Shown here: positions 52,474 through 60,922 of the stretch, one piece after another
How the letters are laid out: every line of letters starts with the position of its first letter
How positions within the stretch are numbered: position 1 is the first letter of the stretch
Notes under the pieces: model-generated
Seen by the model: the letters and a program-made list of their open reading frames with translations, nothing else
The model's database searches: none
What the model was told of the DNA's origin: nothing
NCBI RefSeq assembly: GCF_000308695.1
Contig: NZ_BAGG01000068.1
Location: 1-64,000, forward strand
Direction: 5' to 3'
Origin: Nocardia takedensis NBRC 100417
GTDB lineage: Bacteria > Actinomycetota > Actinomycetes > Mycobacteriales > Mycobacteriaceae
DNA: 64,000 nucleotides
Position numbers and translations under genes: made by a program

Positions 52474-53838
52474 GTGTCCGTTACTGGCGAAGCATCCGGA
52501 TCGATCGACGGCGGCTCCCGCGCGGTGGACGAGGTCGTCGACCTGGTCAGCAAGCTGATCAGGTTCGACACCTCCAACACCGGGGAGTTGGCGACCACCA
52601 AGGGCGAGCGCGAATGCGCCGAATGGGTGGCCGAACGTCTGCGGGAGGTGGGCTACACCACCGAGTACGTGGAATCCGGCGCCCCCGGCCGCGGCAATGT
52701 GTTCGCCCGGTTGCAGGGCGCGGATTCCGGGCGGGGCGCGCTGCTCATGCACGGCCACCTCGACGTGGTGCCCGCCGAGGCCTCGGACTGGAGTGTGCAC
52801 CCGTTCTCGGGGGCGGTCCGCGACGGCTACGTGTGGGGTCGCGGCGCGATCGACATGAAGGACATGTGCGGCATGATGCTGGCGGTCGCGCGCCAGTTCA
52901 AACGCGAGGGCACCGTGCCGCCGCGCGACATCGTCTTCGCCTTCCTCGCCGACGAGGAGGCGGGCGGCACCTGGGGTTCGCAGTGGTTGGCCGATAACCG
53001 GCCCGACCTGTTCGACGGCATCACCGAGGCGGTCGGCGAGGTCGGCGGCTTCTCGCTGACCGTCCCGCGCCCCGACGGCACCGAACGGCGCCTGTACCTG
53101 GTGGAGACGGCCGAGAAGGGGCTGGGCTGGATGCGCTTGCGCGCCAAGGCCCGCGCCGGACACGGGTCGTTCCTGCACGAGGACAACGCCGTGACCATCC
53201 TGGCCGAGGCGGTCGCCCGGTTGGGCAGGCATACCTTCCCGCTGGTGGTCTCGGATTCGGTGGCCGAATTCCTGGCGGTGGTCTCGGAGGAGACGGGCCT
53301 GACCTTCGACCCGGACAGCCCCGACATCGAGGGTCAGCTCGCGAAATTGGGCACGATCTCGCGCATCATCGGCGCGACGTTGCGCGACACCGCGAATCCG
53401 ACCATGCTCCAGGCCGGCTACAAGGCCAACGTCATCCCGCAGACCGCGGAGGCCGTCATCGACTGCCGGGTGGTGCCGGGCCGCCGCGAGGCATTCGAGC
53501 GCGAGGTGGACGATTTGATCGGCCCCGACGTCGAACGCGAGTGGATCACCGCGCTGGATTCCTACGAGACCACCTTCGACGGCGACCTCGTCGACGCGAT
53601 GAACGCCGCGATCCTGGCCCACGATCCGCAGGGCCGCACCGTGCCCTACATGCTCTCCGGCGGCACCGACGCGAAAGCCTTCGCCCGCTTGGGAATCCGC
53701 TGCTTCGGGTTCGCGCCGCTGCGCCTGCCGCCCGAACTGGACTTCACCGCGCTGTTCCACGGTGTGGACGAGCGGGTTCCGGTCGACGCGCTGGAGTTCG
53801 GCACCCAGGTCCTGGAACACTTCCTGCTCAACAGCTGA
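52474..53838 (+). CDS. M20-family metallopeptidase
   Basis: A 454-residue zinc peptidase of the M20/M25/M40 group. The first metal motif is LLMHGHLDVVPAEASDW (His and Asp), the second is GRGAIDMKDMCGM, and the catalytic Glu pair is in FLADEEAGGTWGS. The dimerisation domain and the C-terminal His (TALFHGVDERVP) are in place. It is like M. tuberculosis Rv2141c (annotated DapE2-like); the real substrate is unknown. GTG 52474 is two codons before VTGEAS and follows AAAGGA. The PEBP-family gene follows 31 bp later, as in M. tuberculosis. Confidence 0.9.
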   Translation: MSVTGEASGSIDGGSRAVDEVVDLVSKLIRFDTSNTGELATTKGERECAEWVAERLREVGYTTEYVESGAPGRGNVFARLQGADSGRGALLMHGHLDVVPAEASDWSVHPFSGAVRDGYVWGRGAIDMKDMCGMMLAVARQFKREGTVPPRDIVFAFLADEEAGGTWGSQWLADNRPDLFDGITEAVGEVGGFSLTVPRPDGTERRLYLVETAEKGLGWMRLRAKARAGHGSFLHEDNAVTILAEAVARLGRHTFPLVVSDSVAEFLAVVSEETGLTFDPDSPDIEGQLAKLGTISRIIGATLRDTANPTMLQAGYKANVIPQTAEAVIDCRVVPGRREAFEREVDDLIGPDVEREWITALDSYETTFDGDLVDAMNAAILAHDPQGRTVPYMLSGGTDAKAFARLGIRCFGFAPLRLPPELDFTALFHGVDERVPVDALEFGTQVLEHFLLNS

Positions 53839-53869
53839 ATCGTCCGTCCCCGACGAGGAAAGAGAGTCG

Positions 53870-54403
53870 ATGACCCACAACCCGTACGACGCCCTGCCGC
53901 AGGTGCCGAGTTTCACCCTGACCTCCGAAGACGTCACCGACGGCGGCCCGCTGGGCAACGAACAGGTCAGCGGCGTGTTCGGCGCGGGCGGCAAGGATGT
54001 CTCGCCGCAGCTGTCGTGGTCCGGATTCCCCGCCGAGACCAAGAGTTTCGCCGTCACCGTCTACGATCCGGACGCGCCGACGGCCTCGGGCTTCTGGCAC
54101 TGGGCGGTGGCCGACATCCCGGCCTCGGTGACCTCGCTGGCCCCGGGCGCGGGCAACGCGGGCAACGAGGGCGGCGCGCTGCCCGTCTCCGCGATCACCC
54201 TGAACAACGACGGCGGCTTCGCCGGGTACGTCGGCGCCGCGCCGCCGGCGGGCCACGGCCCGCACCGCTACTTCATCGTGGTGCACGCGGTGGACGTCGA
54301 GAGCCTCGGCATCGACGCCTCCGCCACCCCGGCCTTCCTGGGCTTCAACCTGTTCTCGCACACCTTGGCCCGCGCGGTCCTGGTGGGCACCTACGAACAG
54401 TAG
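53870..54403 (+). CDS. PEBP (YbhB/YbcL) family protein
   Basis: A 177-residue phosphatidylethanolamine-binding-protein-like protein. Family motifs are SPQLSWSGFPAETKSFAVTV, the DPDAPTASGFWHW ligand-site strand and GPHRYFIVVHAVD. It is the counterpart of M. tuberculosis Rv2140c (TB18.6), which is likewise next to the M20 peptidase gene. Ligand unknown; the fold binds small anionic groups. ATG 53870 is preceded by AGGAAAGAGAG. It ends before a strong bidirectional hairpin. Confidence 0.9.
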   Translation: MTHNPYDALPQVPSFTLTSEDVTDGGPLGNEQVSGVFGAGGKDVSPQLSWSGFPAETKSFAVTVYDPDAPTASGFWHWAVADIPASVTSLAPGAGNAGNEGGALPVSAITLNNDGGFAGYVGAAPPAGHGPHRYFIVVHAVDVESLGIDASATPAFLGFNLFSHTLARAVLVGTYEQ

Positions 54404-54416
54404 GAACGCCGAACGG

Positions 54417-54452
54417 CCGATGGCCCCGAGTCCTGGGACTCGGGGCCATCGG
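54417..54452. terminator. Perfect 16-bp bidirectional terminator hairpin
   Basis: CCGATGGCCCCGAGTC (54417-54432) pairs perfectly with 54437-54452 over the loop CTGG. It lies between the convergent PEBP and acyl-CoA synthetase genes. Confidence 0.9.
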
Positions 54453-54467
54453 CGTATCGGGCGCGGA

Positions 54468-56297
54468 TCAGAGGCTGATCACGGTGTCCGGCAGCGGCGT
54501 CGCGTACAGCGACACGATCTGCTCGGCGTACTTGGCCGCGATCGGGTTGCGCTTGAGCTTCATCGTCGGGGTCAGCTCGTCGCCGCCCGGCTCCCACGGC
54601 GCGCCGACCACGGTGAAGCGCTTGATCTGCTCGACCCGCGAGAGCTTCTTGTTGCCCTCCAGGATCGCCGCGCGCACTTCCTCGACGATCTTCGGGTTCC
54701 TGGCCAGCGCGGCGATGTCGTCGCCCGGGACGTCGAGGTCCTTGGCCCGCACGGCCGCGGTGTCCACGTCGAGCACGACCAGCGCCGCGATGTAGGGCCT
54801 GGCCTCGCCGATCGCCACGACCTGACCGATCAGCGAGGACGCCGCCTTGACCGCGTTCTCGATATTGGTCGGGGAGACGTTCTTGCCCGACTCGTTGATG
54901 ATCAGTTCCTTCTTGCGATCCACGATGCGCACGTACCCGTCCGCGTCGATGGTCGCGACGTCGCCGGTGGCCAGCCAGCCGTCGGCGTCGATGGCTTCCT
55001 TGGTCTTGTCCGGCTGCTTGCGGTAGCCCGGGGTGACGATGGGGCCGCGCACGAGCAGTTCGCCGTCCTCGCCCAGGCGCAGTTCCAGGCCGTCCACGGC
55101 CCGGCCGACCGAGCCGGGGCGCGGCTTGTCCAGTTCGGTGTAGGTGGCCACGCCGGTGGTCTCCGACATGCCCCACACCTCGGAGACGGTGAAACCGAGG
55201 CCGAGGAAGTACTCGAGGGTCTCGGCGGGGATCGCGGCCGCCCCGGAGGAGGCGACGCGCAGGTTCTGCAAGCCGAGGGCCTGGCGCAGCTTGGACAGCA
55301 CCAGCGCGTCGGCGAGCTTGTACTGCACCGACAGCACCGGGCTCACGCCGCGGCCCGCGAGGTCCGCGCGCGCCTTGGCGACACCGGTGTCGATGGCCCA
55401 CAGCGCCAACTTCTTCTTGACCGGGCTCGGCTCGGCGGCGAGTTTGTTGTCGATGCCCGCTTTGATCTTCTGCCAGACGCGGGGCACGCCGAAGAAGATC
55501 GTCGGCGCGGCGTCGGGCAGCGCGGCGGCGATCTCGCGCGGATCGGGGACGCAGGTGATGAGGATGCCGGTGAGCAGGCTGATCGCGTGCCCGGAGATCC
55601 GATCGGCGACGTGCGCGGCGGGCAGGTAGGAGATCGCCCGGTCGTCGAAGCCGACCGCGAGCGGGCCCTTCACCAGCGCGATGATCTGCGCGATGGCGTT
55701 GCGGTGGGTGATCTCGACGCCCTTGGACGGGCCGGTGGTGCCCGAGGTGTAGATCAGCGTCGCCAGATCGTCGGCGGTGACGGCCCGCCAGGCGGCGTCG
55801 AAGTCGAAGTCGGGCGCGGCCTTGGCCTCGACGTCCTCGAGCGACAGCGTGCCCGCCGCCGGACCGTCGACCAGCACGATGTGCTCGACCGGGGTGTCGG
55901 CGGCCCGGATGGAGTCCAGGAACGCGCTCTCGGTGACGACGACCTTGTTCTCGGCGTTGTTGAACAGATGGGTGATCTGTTCGGGGGAACTGGTGTTGTA
56001 GATCGAGAACGGGATCGCGCCCAGATGCAGCAGCGCCGTGTCGACCAGGTTGAAGTCCGGTCGGTTGGTGAGCATGATGCCGACCGCGTCGCCGTGTCCG
56101 ACGCCCAGTCCCGCGAAGCCCGCGGCCAGTGACTTCACCCGCGCGGCGTAGTCCTTCCAGGTGATCTCCCTGGTGCCGCCGACGGTGCGCAGCGCGACCG
56201 CGTCCGGTCGCAGTGTCACGGTCTCCTGGAACGCCGCGGGAATGGTGTAAACCGTCTTCCCCGATTCGTGGGCGAATCCTATTTCTCGTGTGCTCAT
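54468..56297 (-). CDS. Long-chain fatty-acid--CoA ligase (FadD/AMP-binding)
   Basis: A 609-residue adenylate-forming enzyme. The AMP/ATP signature is LIYTSGTTGPSKGV (about 181-194); further motifs are FFGVPRVWQKIKAG, VSEVWGMSETTGVATY, WLATGDVATIDADGYVRIVD and the C-terminal lysine region PTMKLKRNPIA. The layout, with a long linker after the A5 motif, is that of long-chain acyl-CoA synthetases such as FadD11/FadD15-type proteins. It activates fatty acids with ATP and CoA at the membrane. It lies between the PEBP and RibA genes; this three-gene stretch is absent from the M. tuberculosis version of the cluster. Confidence 0.9.
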   Translation of the reverse strand: MSTREIGFAHESGKTVYTIPAAFQETVTLRPDAVALRTVGGTREITWKDYAARVKSLAAGFAGLGVGHGDAVGIMLTNRPDFNLVDTALLHLGAIPFSIYNTSSPEQITHLFNNAENKVVVTESAFLDSIRAADTPVEHIVLVDGPAAGTLSLEDVEAKAAPDFDFDAAWRAVTADDLATLIYTSGTTGPSKGVEITHRNAIAQIIALVKGPLAVGFDDRAISYLPAAHVADRISGHAISLLTGILITCVPDPREIAAALPDAAPTIFFGVPRVWQKIKAGIDNKLAAEPSPVKKKLALWAIDTGVAKARADLAGRGVSPVLSVQYKLADALVLSKLRQALGLQNLRVASSGAAAIPAETLEYFLGLGFTVSEVWGMSETTGVATYTELDKPRPGSVGRAVDGLELRLGEDGELLVRGPIVTPGYRKQPDKTKEAIDADGWLATGDVATIDADGYVRIVDRKKELIINESGKNVSPTNIENAVKAASSLIGQVVAIGEARPYIAALVVLDVDTAAVRAKDLDVPGDDIAALARNPKIVEEVRAAILEGNKKLSRVEQIKRFTVVGAPWEPGGDELTPTMKLKRNPIAAKYAEQIVSLYATPLPDTVISL

Positions 56298-56521
56298 AGT
56301 CCCTGTCCCGATATCTCTGTCGTGAGCCGTCCTCGACGCGTCCCGCAGGGTCGCTGTCGGGCAGGGTCCGCGCTCACGACAGAGTGTGGCGTGTGTTGTG
56401 TCATCGTCGCACGGACCGGCGCGTCATCGAGTGGCGCGGCTCACTTATCGTAGCCAGACGATGGCCGGTTCTGTGTCCGTTGTGTCCGTTATGTCATCGG
56501 CGGCCACCGAACCGACCGACC

Positions 56522-57271
56522 TCAGCCCGTGTGGTCCGCCCGTCGGGAGCGGTAGCGGCCCGGCCGGACCTCGGCCTCCGGATCATCCGACCACGCGGCG
56601 TCGTCGGGCAGGATCGGCATCGGCAACGTCGTCTCCGGCGAGGCGAACTCGGCCGCCCACGGCCCGAGGGTCCCCGTCGGCAGCCAGTGCGACCCCGCAT
56701 CGCGTTTGGTCTGGAGATATCTGCGCGCGCGTTCGCTGCGCGGGCGGGTCAGCAGCGGTTCCACGATCACCCGGATGCCGTTGGCCTCCAACGCGGCGGC
56801 CTTGGTCGGATTGTTGGTCAACAACCGCACGCGGCGCAGACCCAACGCGCGCAGCCCCCGCGCGGCCGGGACGTAGGACCGGGCATCGCGGGGCAGGCCC
56901 AGTCGGTCGTAGCTGGTGAAGGTGTCCACGTCGTGGCGCTCACTCTCACGCAACCCCAGCGCCTTCGCGATCAGGCCCGCACCACGCCCCTCCTGTTCGA
57001 GATAGGCCAGCACCCCGCTGCCCTCGCCCTGGATCATGTCCATCGCCAGATCCAGTTCCGGTCCGCAATCGCAGTCCTCGGAGCCCAGCGCGTCGCCGTA
57101 GAGGCAGCGCGAATGGATCCTGACCAGGCAGTCGTCGGCGACATCCCCGAAAGCGAGCAGGTGACCGCCGTCGCGGTCCCCGGGTAACTCCCGCACCGAG
57201 ACCCGCAGTTCGCGACCTTTGCGTGTCAATCGGTGTGCGGTGTCGGCGAGACTCCACGAAGTGGTGGTCAA
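56522..57271 (-). CDS. ribA: GTP cyclohydrolase II (RibA-type, single domain)
   Basis: A 249-residue GTP cyclohydrolase II without a RibB (DHBP synthase) domain. The zinc-site motif is RCLYGDALGSEDCDCGPEL (Cys-x10-Cys-x-Cys), the GTP-binding motif is YLEQEGRGAGLIAKAL, and VRLLTNNPTKAAAL closes the site; the catalytic region is GLPRDARSYVPA. It opens GTP to give the first riboflavin (or deazaflavin-like) intermediate. Compared with housekeeping RibA the metal loop is divergent, so it could be a secondary copy for a specialised pathway. The C-terminal 50 residues are a variable extension. Confidence 0.87.
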   Translation of the reverse strand: MTTTSWSLADTAHRLTRKGRELRVSVRELPGDRDGGHLLAFGDVADDCLVRIHSRCLYGDALGSEDCDCGPELDLAMDMIQGEGSGVLAYLEQEGRGAGLIAKALGLRESERHDVDTFTSYDRLGLPRDARSYVPAARGLRALGLRRVRLLTNNPTKAAALEANGIRVIVEPLLTRPRSERARRYLQTKRDAGSHWLPTGTLGPWAAEFASPETTLPMPILPDDAAWSDDPEAEVRPGRYRSRRADHTG

Positions 57272-57363
57272 TGCTCCTCCGAAGCATGAGTGGGGAAGGA
57301 ATCCGGACGCGTACGACGAGACGATAGCGCCGCCCCGGCGGGCGAATGATCACGGCGTGCGCG

Positions 57364-58830
57364 CTAGCGGGGCGAGAATCCGACGATGCGATCGATCTCC
57401 GCCGGATCGGGCATCGCCTCCGGGATGTCGCCGAGGGACTGCGTGGCGGCCATCGCCGCCGTCGCCCACCGGAACGCCTCGTGATCGGCGCGGCCCTCGC
57501 CCAGCACCAGACGGCGCGCGAGCGCGGCCATGAACGCCGCACGCGCGCCGATGGATTCGCGCAGTTGAGCGGCCGCGAACCGGCCGACGTGCAGCACCGA
57601 ATCCGCGTCCGAGGTGGCACGGCACTCCAGACCTTCCACGGTGCACACCGTGTCCACGCCGAGTGCCAGCAGTTGCGCCGCCGTGTCCTGGCCGTCGGCG
57701 GGATCGGTGAGCAGACCGCCGAGTTCCTGACTGCTGCCGATGAGATAGTCGACCCGCCGCAGGTACTCGTAGACGTACTGCGGGGCGTCGATGGGCGGAG
57801 TCGGCTGCACCAGCAGCCACGGCGCGTCGGCGGTGCGCAACAGGCGCATCGCCTGCTGGATGACCGGGATCGGCTGCTCGAAAGTCAGCAGCACCGCGTC
57901 GGCGTCGGTGATCGCCTGGCGCGCGGCCGGTTTGTTGAGATCCTGGGGCATCAGGCACACGCTCTGATCGGCGCCGCCGATGGTGGCGATCGCGCCCTCG
58001 CTGGTCATGATGACCGCCGCCACCGGGGTGGGTTCGCCCGCAACGACTTTGACCAGATCGACATCGACGCCTTCCCGACGCAGATAGCGCAGGATGCGCT
58101 GTCCCGCCGGATCGTCGCCGATCGCGGTGATCAAGCGCACCTCGAAGCCCAGACGCGCGGCGGCGACGGCGCGGTTGAGTCCCTTGCCCCCCAGGTGCTC
58201 CTCGAATCGTCCGCGCGCGGGTCGCCCACCGGCGGTGGGGATGTGGTCGGTGATGTACTGGTGATCGATGACCGCCGCGCCGATCACGGTCACGGTGCCG
58301 ATCCTCGGGCGTCCGGCCTCGGCGCTCGCGCGCGGATCGTCCGCCGCCTGGGCCTCGTCGGTGAGCAGGGCCGCCAGCGCGCCGAAGGCGCGGCGCTCGG
58401 GTGTCGCGCGCAGGGTGCGCACCGTGGGCGGGGTCGGAATCGTTGTCGCGCCCAGCGATTCGTGCAGCACCCGCCAGTGCACGGTGAGATATTCGCGGCG
58501 CGCGCCCAGATCGGGGGCGTAGAGTCGGTCGAGTTCGATCCCGGCGGGCGGTTCGGCGCGCAGCAGACCGAGCGCGAGCGCCGCGTCGGCGATGAGACGG
58601 TCGGTCGGGTCGAGGCGGTCGGCCACCTCGCGCACCACCTCGAGGACCACCTGATCCGGTGGCAGACCGTCGCGGAACGCGCGATCCTGGACCACGCGCA
58701 GCGCCAGCAGCGGGCCGATGTCGACCTGGGTGGTGCGCAGCCGGGCCGCGCCCGCCGCCAGACCGCGGTGCTTGCCGAGTCTGGACAGCGTGTCGCGCAC
58801 GGCGACCAGCGCCGAATCCTGCGCAGCCAT
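57364..58830 (-). CDS. PfkB-fold protein with N-terminal extension, catalytic Asp missing
   Basis: A 488-residue protein. Residues about 1-170 are a helical extension (VAVRDTLSRLGKHRGLAAGA; PTDRLIADAALALGLLRAEP) that I cannot assign. Residues about 178-485 have the ribokinase/PfkB fold: GAAVIDHQYITDHIP, the substrate loop HLGGKGLNRAVAAARLG, and IGARAAFMAALARRL where the family has GAGDAF. The aspartate that acts as catalytic base is thus absent (GARAAF). It is probably a sugar- or nucleoside-binding pseudokinase with a signalling N-domain, not a working kinase. GGAGGGG lies about ten bases before ATG 58830. Confidence 0.75.
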   Translation of the reverse strand: MAAQDSALVAVRDTLSRLGKHRGLAAGAARLRTTQVDIGPLLALRVVQDRAFRDGLPPDQVVLEVVREVADRLDPTDRLIADAALALGLLRAEPPAGIELDRLYAPDLGARREYLTVHWRVLHESLGATTIPTPPTVRTLRATPERRAFGALAALLTDEAQAADDPRASAEAGRPRIGTVTVIGAAVIDHQYITDHIPTAGGRPARGRFEEHLGGKGLNRAVAAARLGFEVRLITAIGDDPAGQRILRYLRREGVDVDLVKVVAGEPTPVAAVIMTSEGAIATIGGADQSVCLMPQDLNKPAARQAITDADAVLLTFEQPIPVIQQAMRLLRTADAPWLLVQPTPPIDAPQYVYEYLRRVDYLIGSSQELGGLLTDPADGQDTAAQLLALGVDTVCTVEGLECRATSDADSVLHVGRFAAAQLRESIGARAAFMAALARRLVLGEGRADHEAFRWATAAMAATQSLGDIPEAMPDPAEIDRIVGFSPR

Positions 58831-59231
58831 AGGCAGATCCACCCCTCCGCGTGGCCGATGCCGATTCGTCGTCCCGCGCTCACGATAGGCGCGAGCCCGG
58901 CGTTTAGCCAGCCGGTACGCGGTTATTACTACCAGTGTCATGCCAATTGACGTAGCTGAGGCGTCATTTGGCAGATTGGGAGTAGCGATGACGCGACCGA
59001 CCGGCCACACTGGTGGGTAGGCGCGCAGTCGCCCACCAGGAACTCGGGAGGGGTCTGGTGATGAGAACGAAGCTCGTGACACGGGGAATACGCCGCTGCG
59101 GGGAGGTTCTCACCGAGATCGTCAGCACCCAGTCGCACCGGCACGATCGCTGGGCCCACTCGTGGGGCGCTCACTGCCGGGCAATGCGGATATCCGCTGG
59201 AGCAGCCCAGGCTGTAGTACCGGAGGTCACC
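58831..59231. other. Divergent spacer with inverted repeat
   Basis: About 400 bp between the PfkB-like gene (minus) and a small plus-strand gene. It contains the inverted repeat at 58941-58973. An in-frame ATG at 59061 with GGAGGGG upstream would extend the plus-strand gene by 57 Arg/Thr/His-rich residues; I judge that less likely. Confidence 0.5.
58941..58973. promoter_or_regulatory. 12-bp inverted repeat upstream of the PfkB-like gene
   Basis: TGCCAATTGACG (58941-58952) and CGTCATTTGGCA (58962-58973) match at 11 of 12 positions around a 9-bp spacer. It lies 111 bp from the PfkB-like start and 259 bp from the plus-strand gene. Probable operator of an unidentified dimeric regulator. Confidence 0.6.
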
Positions 59232-59573
59232 ATGACCGTACAAACCACTCCGTGGACGATGATCAGTGATCGCAGCCCCGAATTCGCTTATCGGGGGATG
59301 GGATCCGGAGAGCGGATCTGGCAGTTGAGTTGGCTGCCCGATCGGCCGCTGACCCGCGCGCAGGCGCTCGCGGGCATGGAACTCGACGAACTGGTCAGCG
59401 CCCCGGAGTTGGTGGACGATCCGGTGGCGCGGGCGGCGATCGTCGACCGCGCCGAGGTGCTCGACATCGGCTGGGAGGACGCGGTGATCCTGCTGGCCCG
59501 GGAGATCCTGGCGCGGGCCGAGGACGACCCGGATACTGCGCTGCCGCCGCTCGGCGAGGCCCTCGACGCCTGA
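59232..59573 (+). CDS. Small hypothetical protein
   Basis: A 113-residue soluble protein. The start TVQTTPWTMISDRSPEFAYR is followed by LSWLPDRPLTRAQALAGMEL and helical, acidic sequence (VARAAIVDRAEVLDIGWEDA) ending LPPLGEALDA. No motif I can name. The start is decided by GGAGG five bases before ATG 59232. It converges on pyrD with only 14 bp between stops. Confidence 0.65.
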   Translation: MTVQTTPWTMISDRSPEFAYRGMGSGERIWQLSWLPDRPLTRAQALAGMELDELVSAPELVDDPVARAAIVDRAEVLDIGWEDAVILLAREILARAEDDPDTALPPLGEALDA

Positions 59574-59587
59574 GGGCCTGGGTCGGA

Positions 59588-60676
59588 TCAGGCCGGGGCC
59601 GCGTGTTCGGCCCCGACCGCCTCCGCGAGGGAGGTGAAGCCCTGGTCGCGCAGGCGGCGGGCCAAGCCGCGGTGGATGTTCCTGGTCCAGAACAGTCCGC
59701 CGTAGATGAAGCCGGTGTACCCCTGGAGCAGGGTCGCGCCCGCGAGAATGCGCTCGAAGGCCTGCGCGGGGGTTTCGATGCCGCCGACCGAGATCAGCAC
59801 CACGCGGTCGCCGACGCGGCGGTAGAGCCTGCGCAGCACTTCCAGCGAGCGGTCGGCGACGGGCGGGCCGGACAGGCCGCCCGCGCCGATCGCCGCGACC
59901 TCGGCCGCGTCGGTGCGCAGGCCGGTGCGGCCGATGGTGGTGTTGGTGGCCACGATGCCCGCCAGACCGAGTTCGACGGCCAGGTCGGCGACGGCGTCGA
60001 TGTCGTCGTCGGACAGGTCGGGGGCGATCTTGACCAGCACGGGCACCGACACCTGGTCGAGTACGGCGCGCAGCACCGGGCGCAGCGACTCCACGGCTTG
60101 CAGATCGCGCAGGCCCGGGGTGTTGGGCGAGCTGACGTTCACGACGACGAAATCGGCCAGCGGGCCGAGCAGGGCGGCACTGGTCGCGTAGTCGTCGGCC
60201 GCGTCGGCCGCCTCGACGACCTTGGTCTTGCCGATGTTCGCGCCGATCGGCACCGCGCTGCGGCGGGCGTGCAGTTGTTCGGCGGCGCGCGCGGCGCCGT
60301 GGTTGTTGAAACCCATCCGGTTGATCAACGCGCGGTCGGCGGGCAGCCGGAACAGGCGCGGGGCGGGATTACCGGGCTGCGCCCGCGCGGTGACGGTGCC
60401 GATCTCGGCGAAGCCCCACCCGAGCGTCCCCCACACGTCCACGCCGTCGGCGTTCTTGTCGAAGCCCGCGGCCAGCCCCAGCGGCGCGGGGAAATCGACC
60501 CCGAACGCGGTGTTGCGCAGGATCGGATCGTCGGTGACGACCCACCGGCGCAACGCCCACCCCGACACGGGAAACCGCGCCAGCAGACGCAGCGCGGTGA
60601 AGACGAGGTGGTGGATGCGTTCCGGCGGGAACAGGAACATCAGGCGCAGCAGCCATGCGTACATCGGCGGCGTCAC
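59588..60676 (-). CDS. pyrD: Dihydroorotate dehydrogenase (quinone), PyrD
   Basis: A 362-residue class 2 dihydroorotate dehydrogenase. The N-terminal amphipathic helices (MYAWLLRLMFLFPPERIHH) mark the membrane-associated quinone form. FMN and substrate motifs are LGLAAGFDKNADGVD, NRMGFNNHG, VVNVSSPNTPGLRDLQ (catalytic Ser), LVKIAPDLSDDD, and ISVGGIETPAQAFERI. It oxidises dihydroorotate to orotate in pyrimidine synthesis, passing electrons to quinone. GTG 60676 overlaps the stop of the DUF5703 gene (GTGA), so translation is coupled. Same neighbours as in M. tuberculosis (Rv2139). Confidence 0.95.
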   Translation of the reverse strand: MTPPMYAWLLRLMFLFPPERIHHLVFTALRLLARFPVSGWALRRWVVTDDPILRNTAFGVDFPAPLGLAAGFDKNADGVDVWGTLGWGFAEIGTVTARAQPGNPAPRLFRLPADRALINRMGFNNHGAARAAEQLHARRSAVPIGANIGKTKVVEAADAADDYATSAALLGPLADFVVVNVSSPNTPGLRDLQAVESLRPVLRAVLDQVSVPVLVKIAPDLSDDDIDAVADLAVELGLAGIVATNTTIGRTGLRTDAAEVAAIGAGGLSGPPVADRSLEVLRRLYRRVGDRVVLISVGGIETPAQAFERILAGATLLQGYTGFIYGGLFWTRNIHRGLARRLRDQGFTSLAEAVGAEHAAPA

Positions 60677-60921
60677 ATCCCCGGCTCGGACTGGGGTAGT
60701 ACGGCCGATTTTCGCCGTCGCAGCAAGACCCGGCGACTGCCGTCGGTGTAGGCGCGCACGCGCGAGAGCTCCCAGCCGCCGAATTCGGCCTGGATCGCCA
60801 AACGCATGGAGGCGGTGACGCGGCTGACGTCCTTGGGTAGTCGCAGCGGCACGTACTCGTAGTCGTCGCTGGTGGTCTCCCAGCTCGCCGGTAGTGCCCC
60901 GCGGGAGGTGTTCGGCGCCAC
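60673..60921 (-). CDS. DUF5703 family protein
   Basis: An 82-residue basic protein matching the small actinobacterial DUF5703 family. DDYEYVPLRLPKDVSRVTAS, then MRLAIQAEFGGWELSRVRAY and DGSRRVLLRRR, give a helix-strand pattern that is well conserved beside pyrD in Mycobacteriales. Function unknown. GTG 60921 lies one base after the stop of the lipoprotein gene (TAGAGTG), with AGAGAGGG upstream, and its own stop overlaps pyrD. So lppL-like, DUF5703 and pyrD form one operon. Confidence 0.8.
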   Translation of the reverse strand: MAPNTSRGALPASWETTSDDYEYVPLRLPKDVSRVTASMRLAIQAEFGGWELSRVRAYTDGSRRVLLRRRKSAVLPQSEPGM

Positions 60922-60922
60922 T

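Noticed and set aside
59061..59231. Upstream start (ATG 59061 with GGAGGGG) for the small gene at 59232
   Set aside because: The added 57 residues are low-complexity basic sequence, and ATG 59232 has its own well-spaced GGAGG. Kept as an alternative only.
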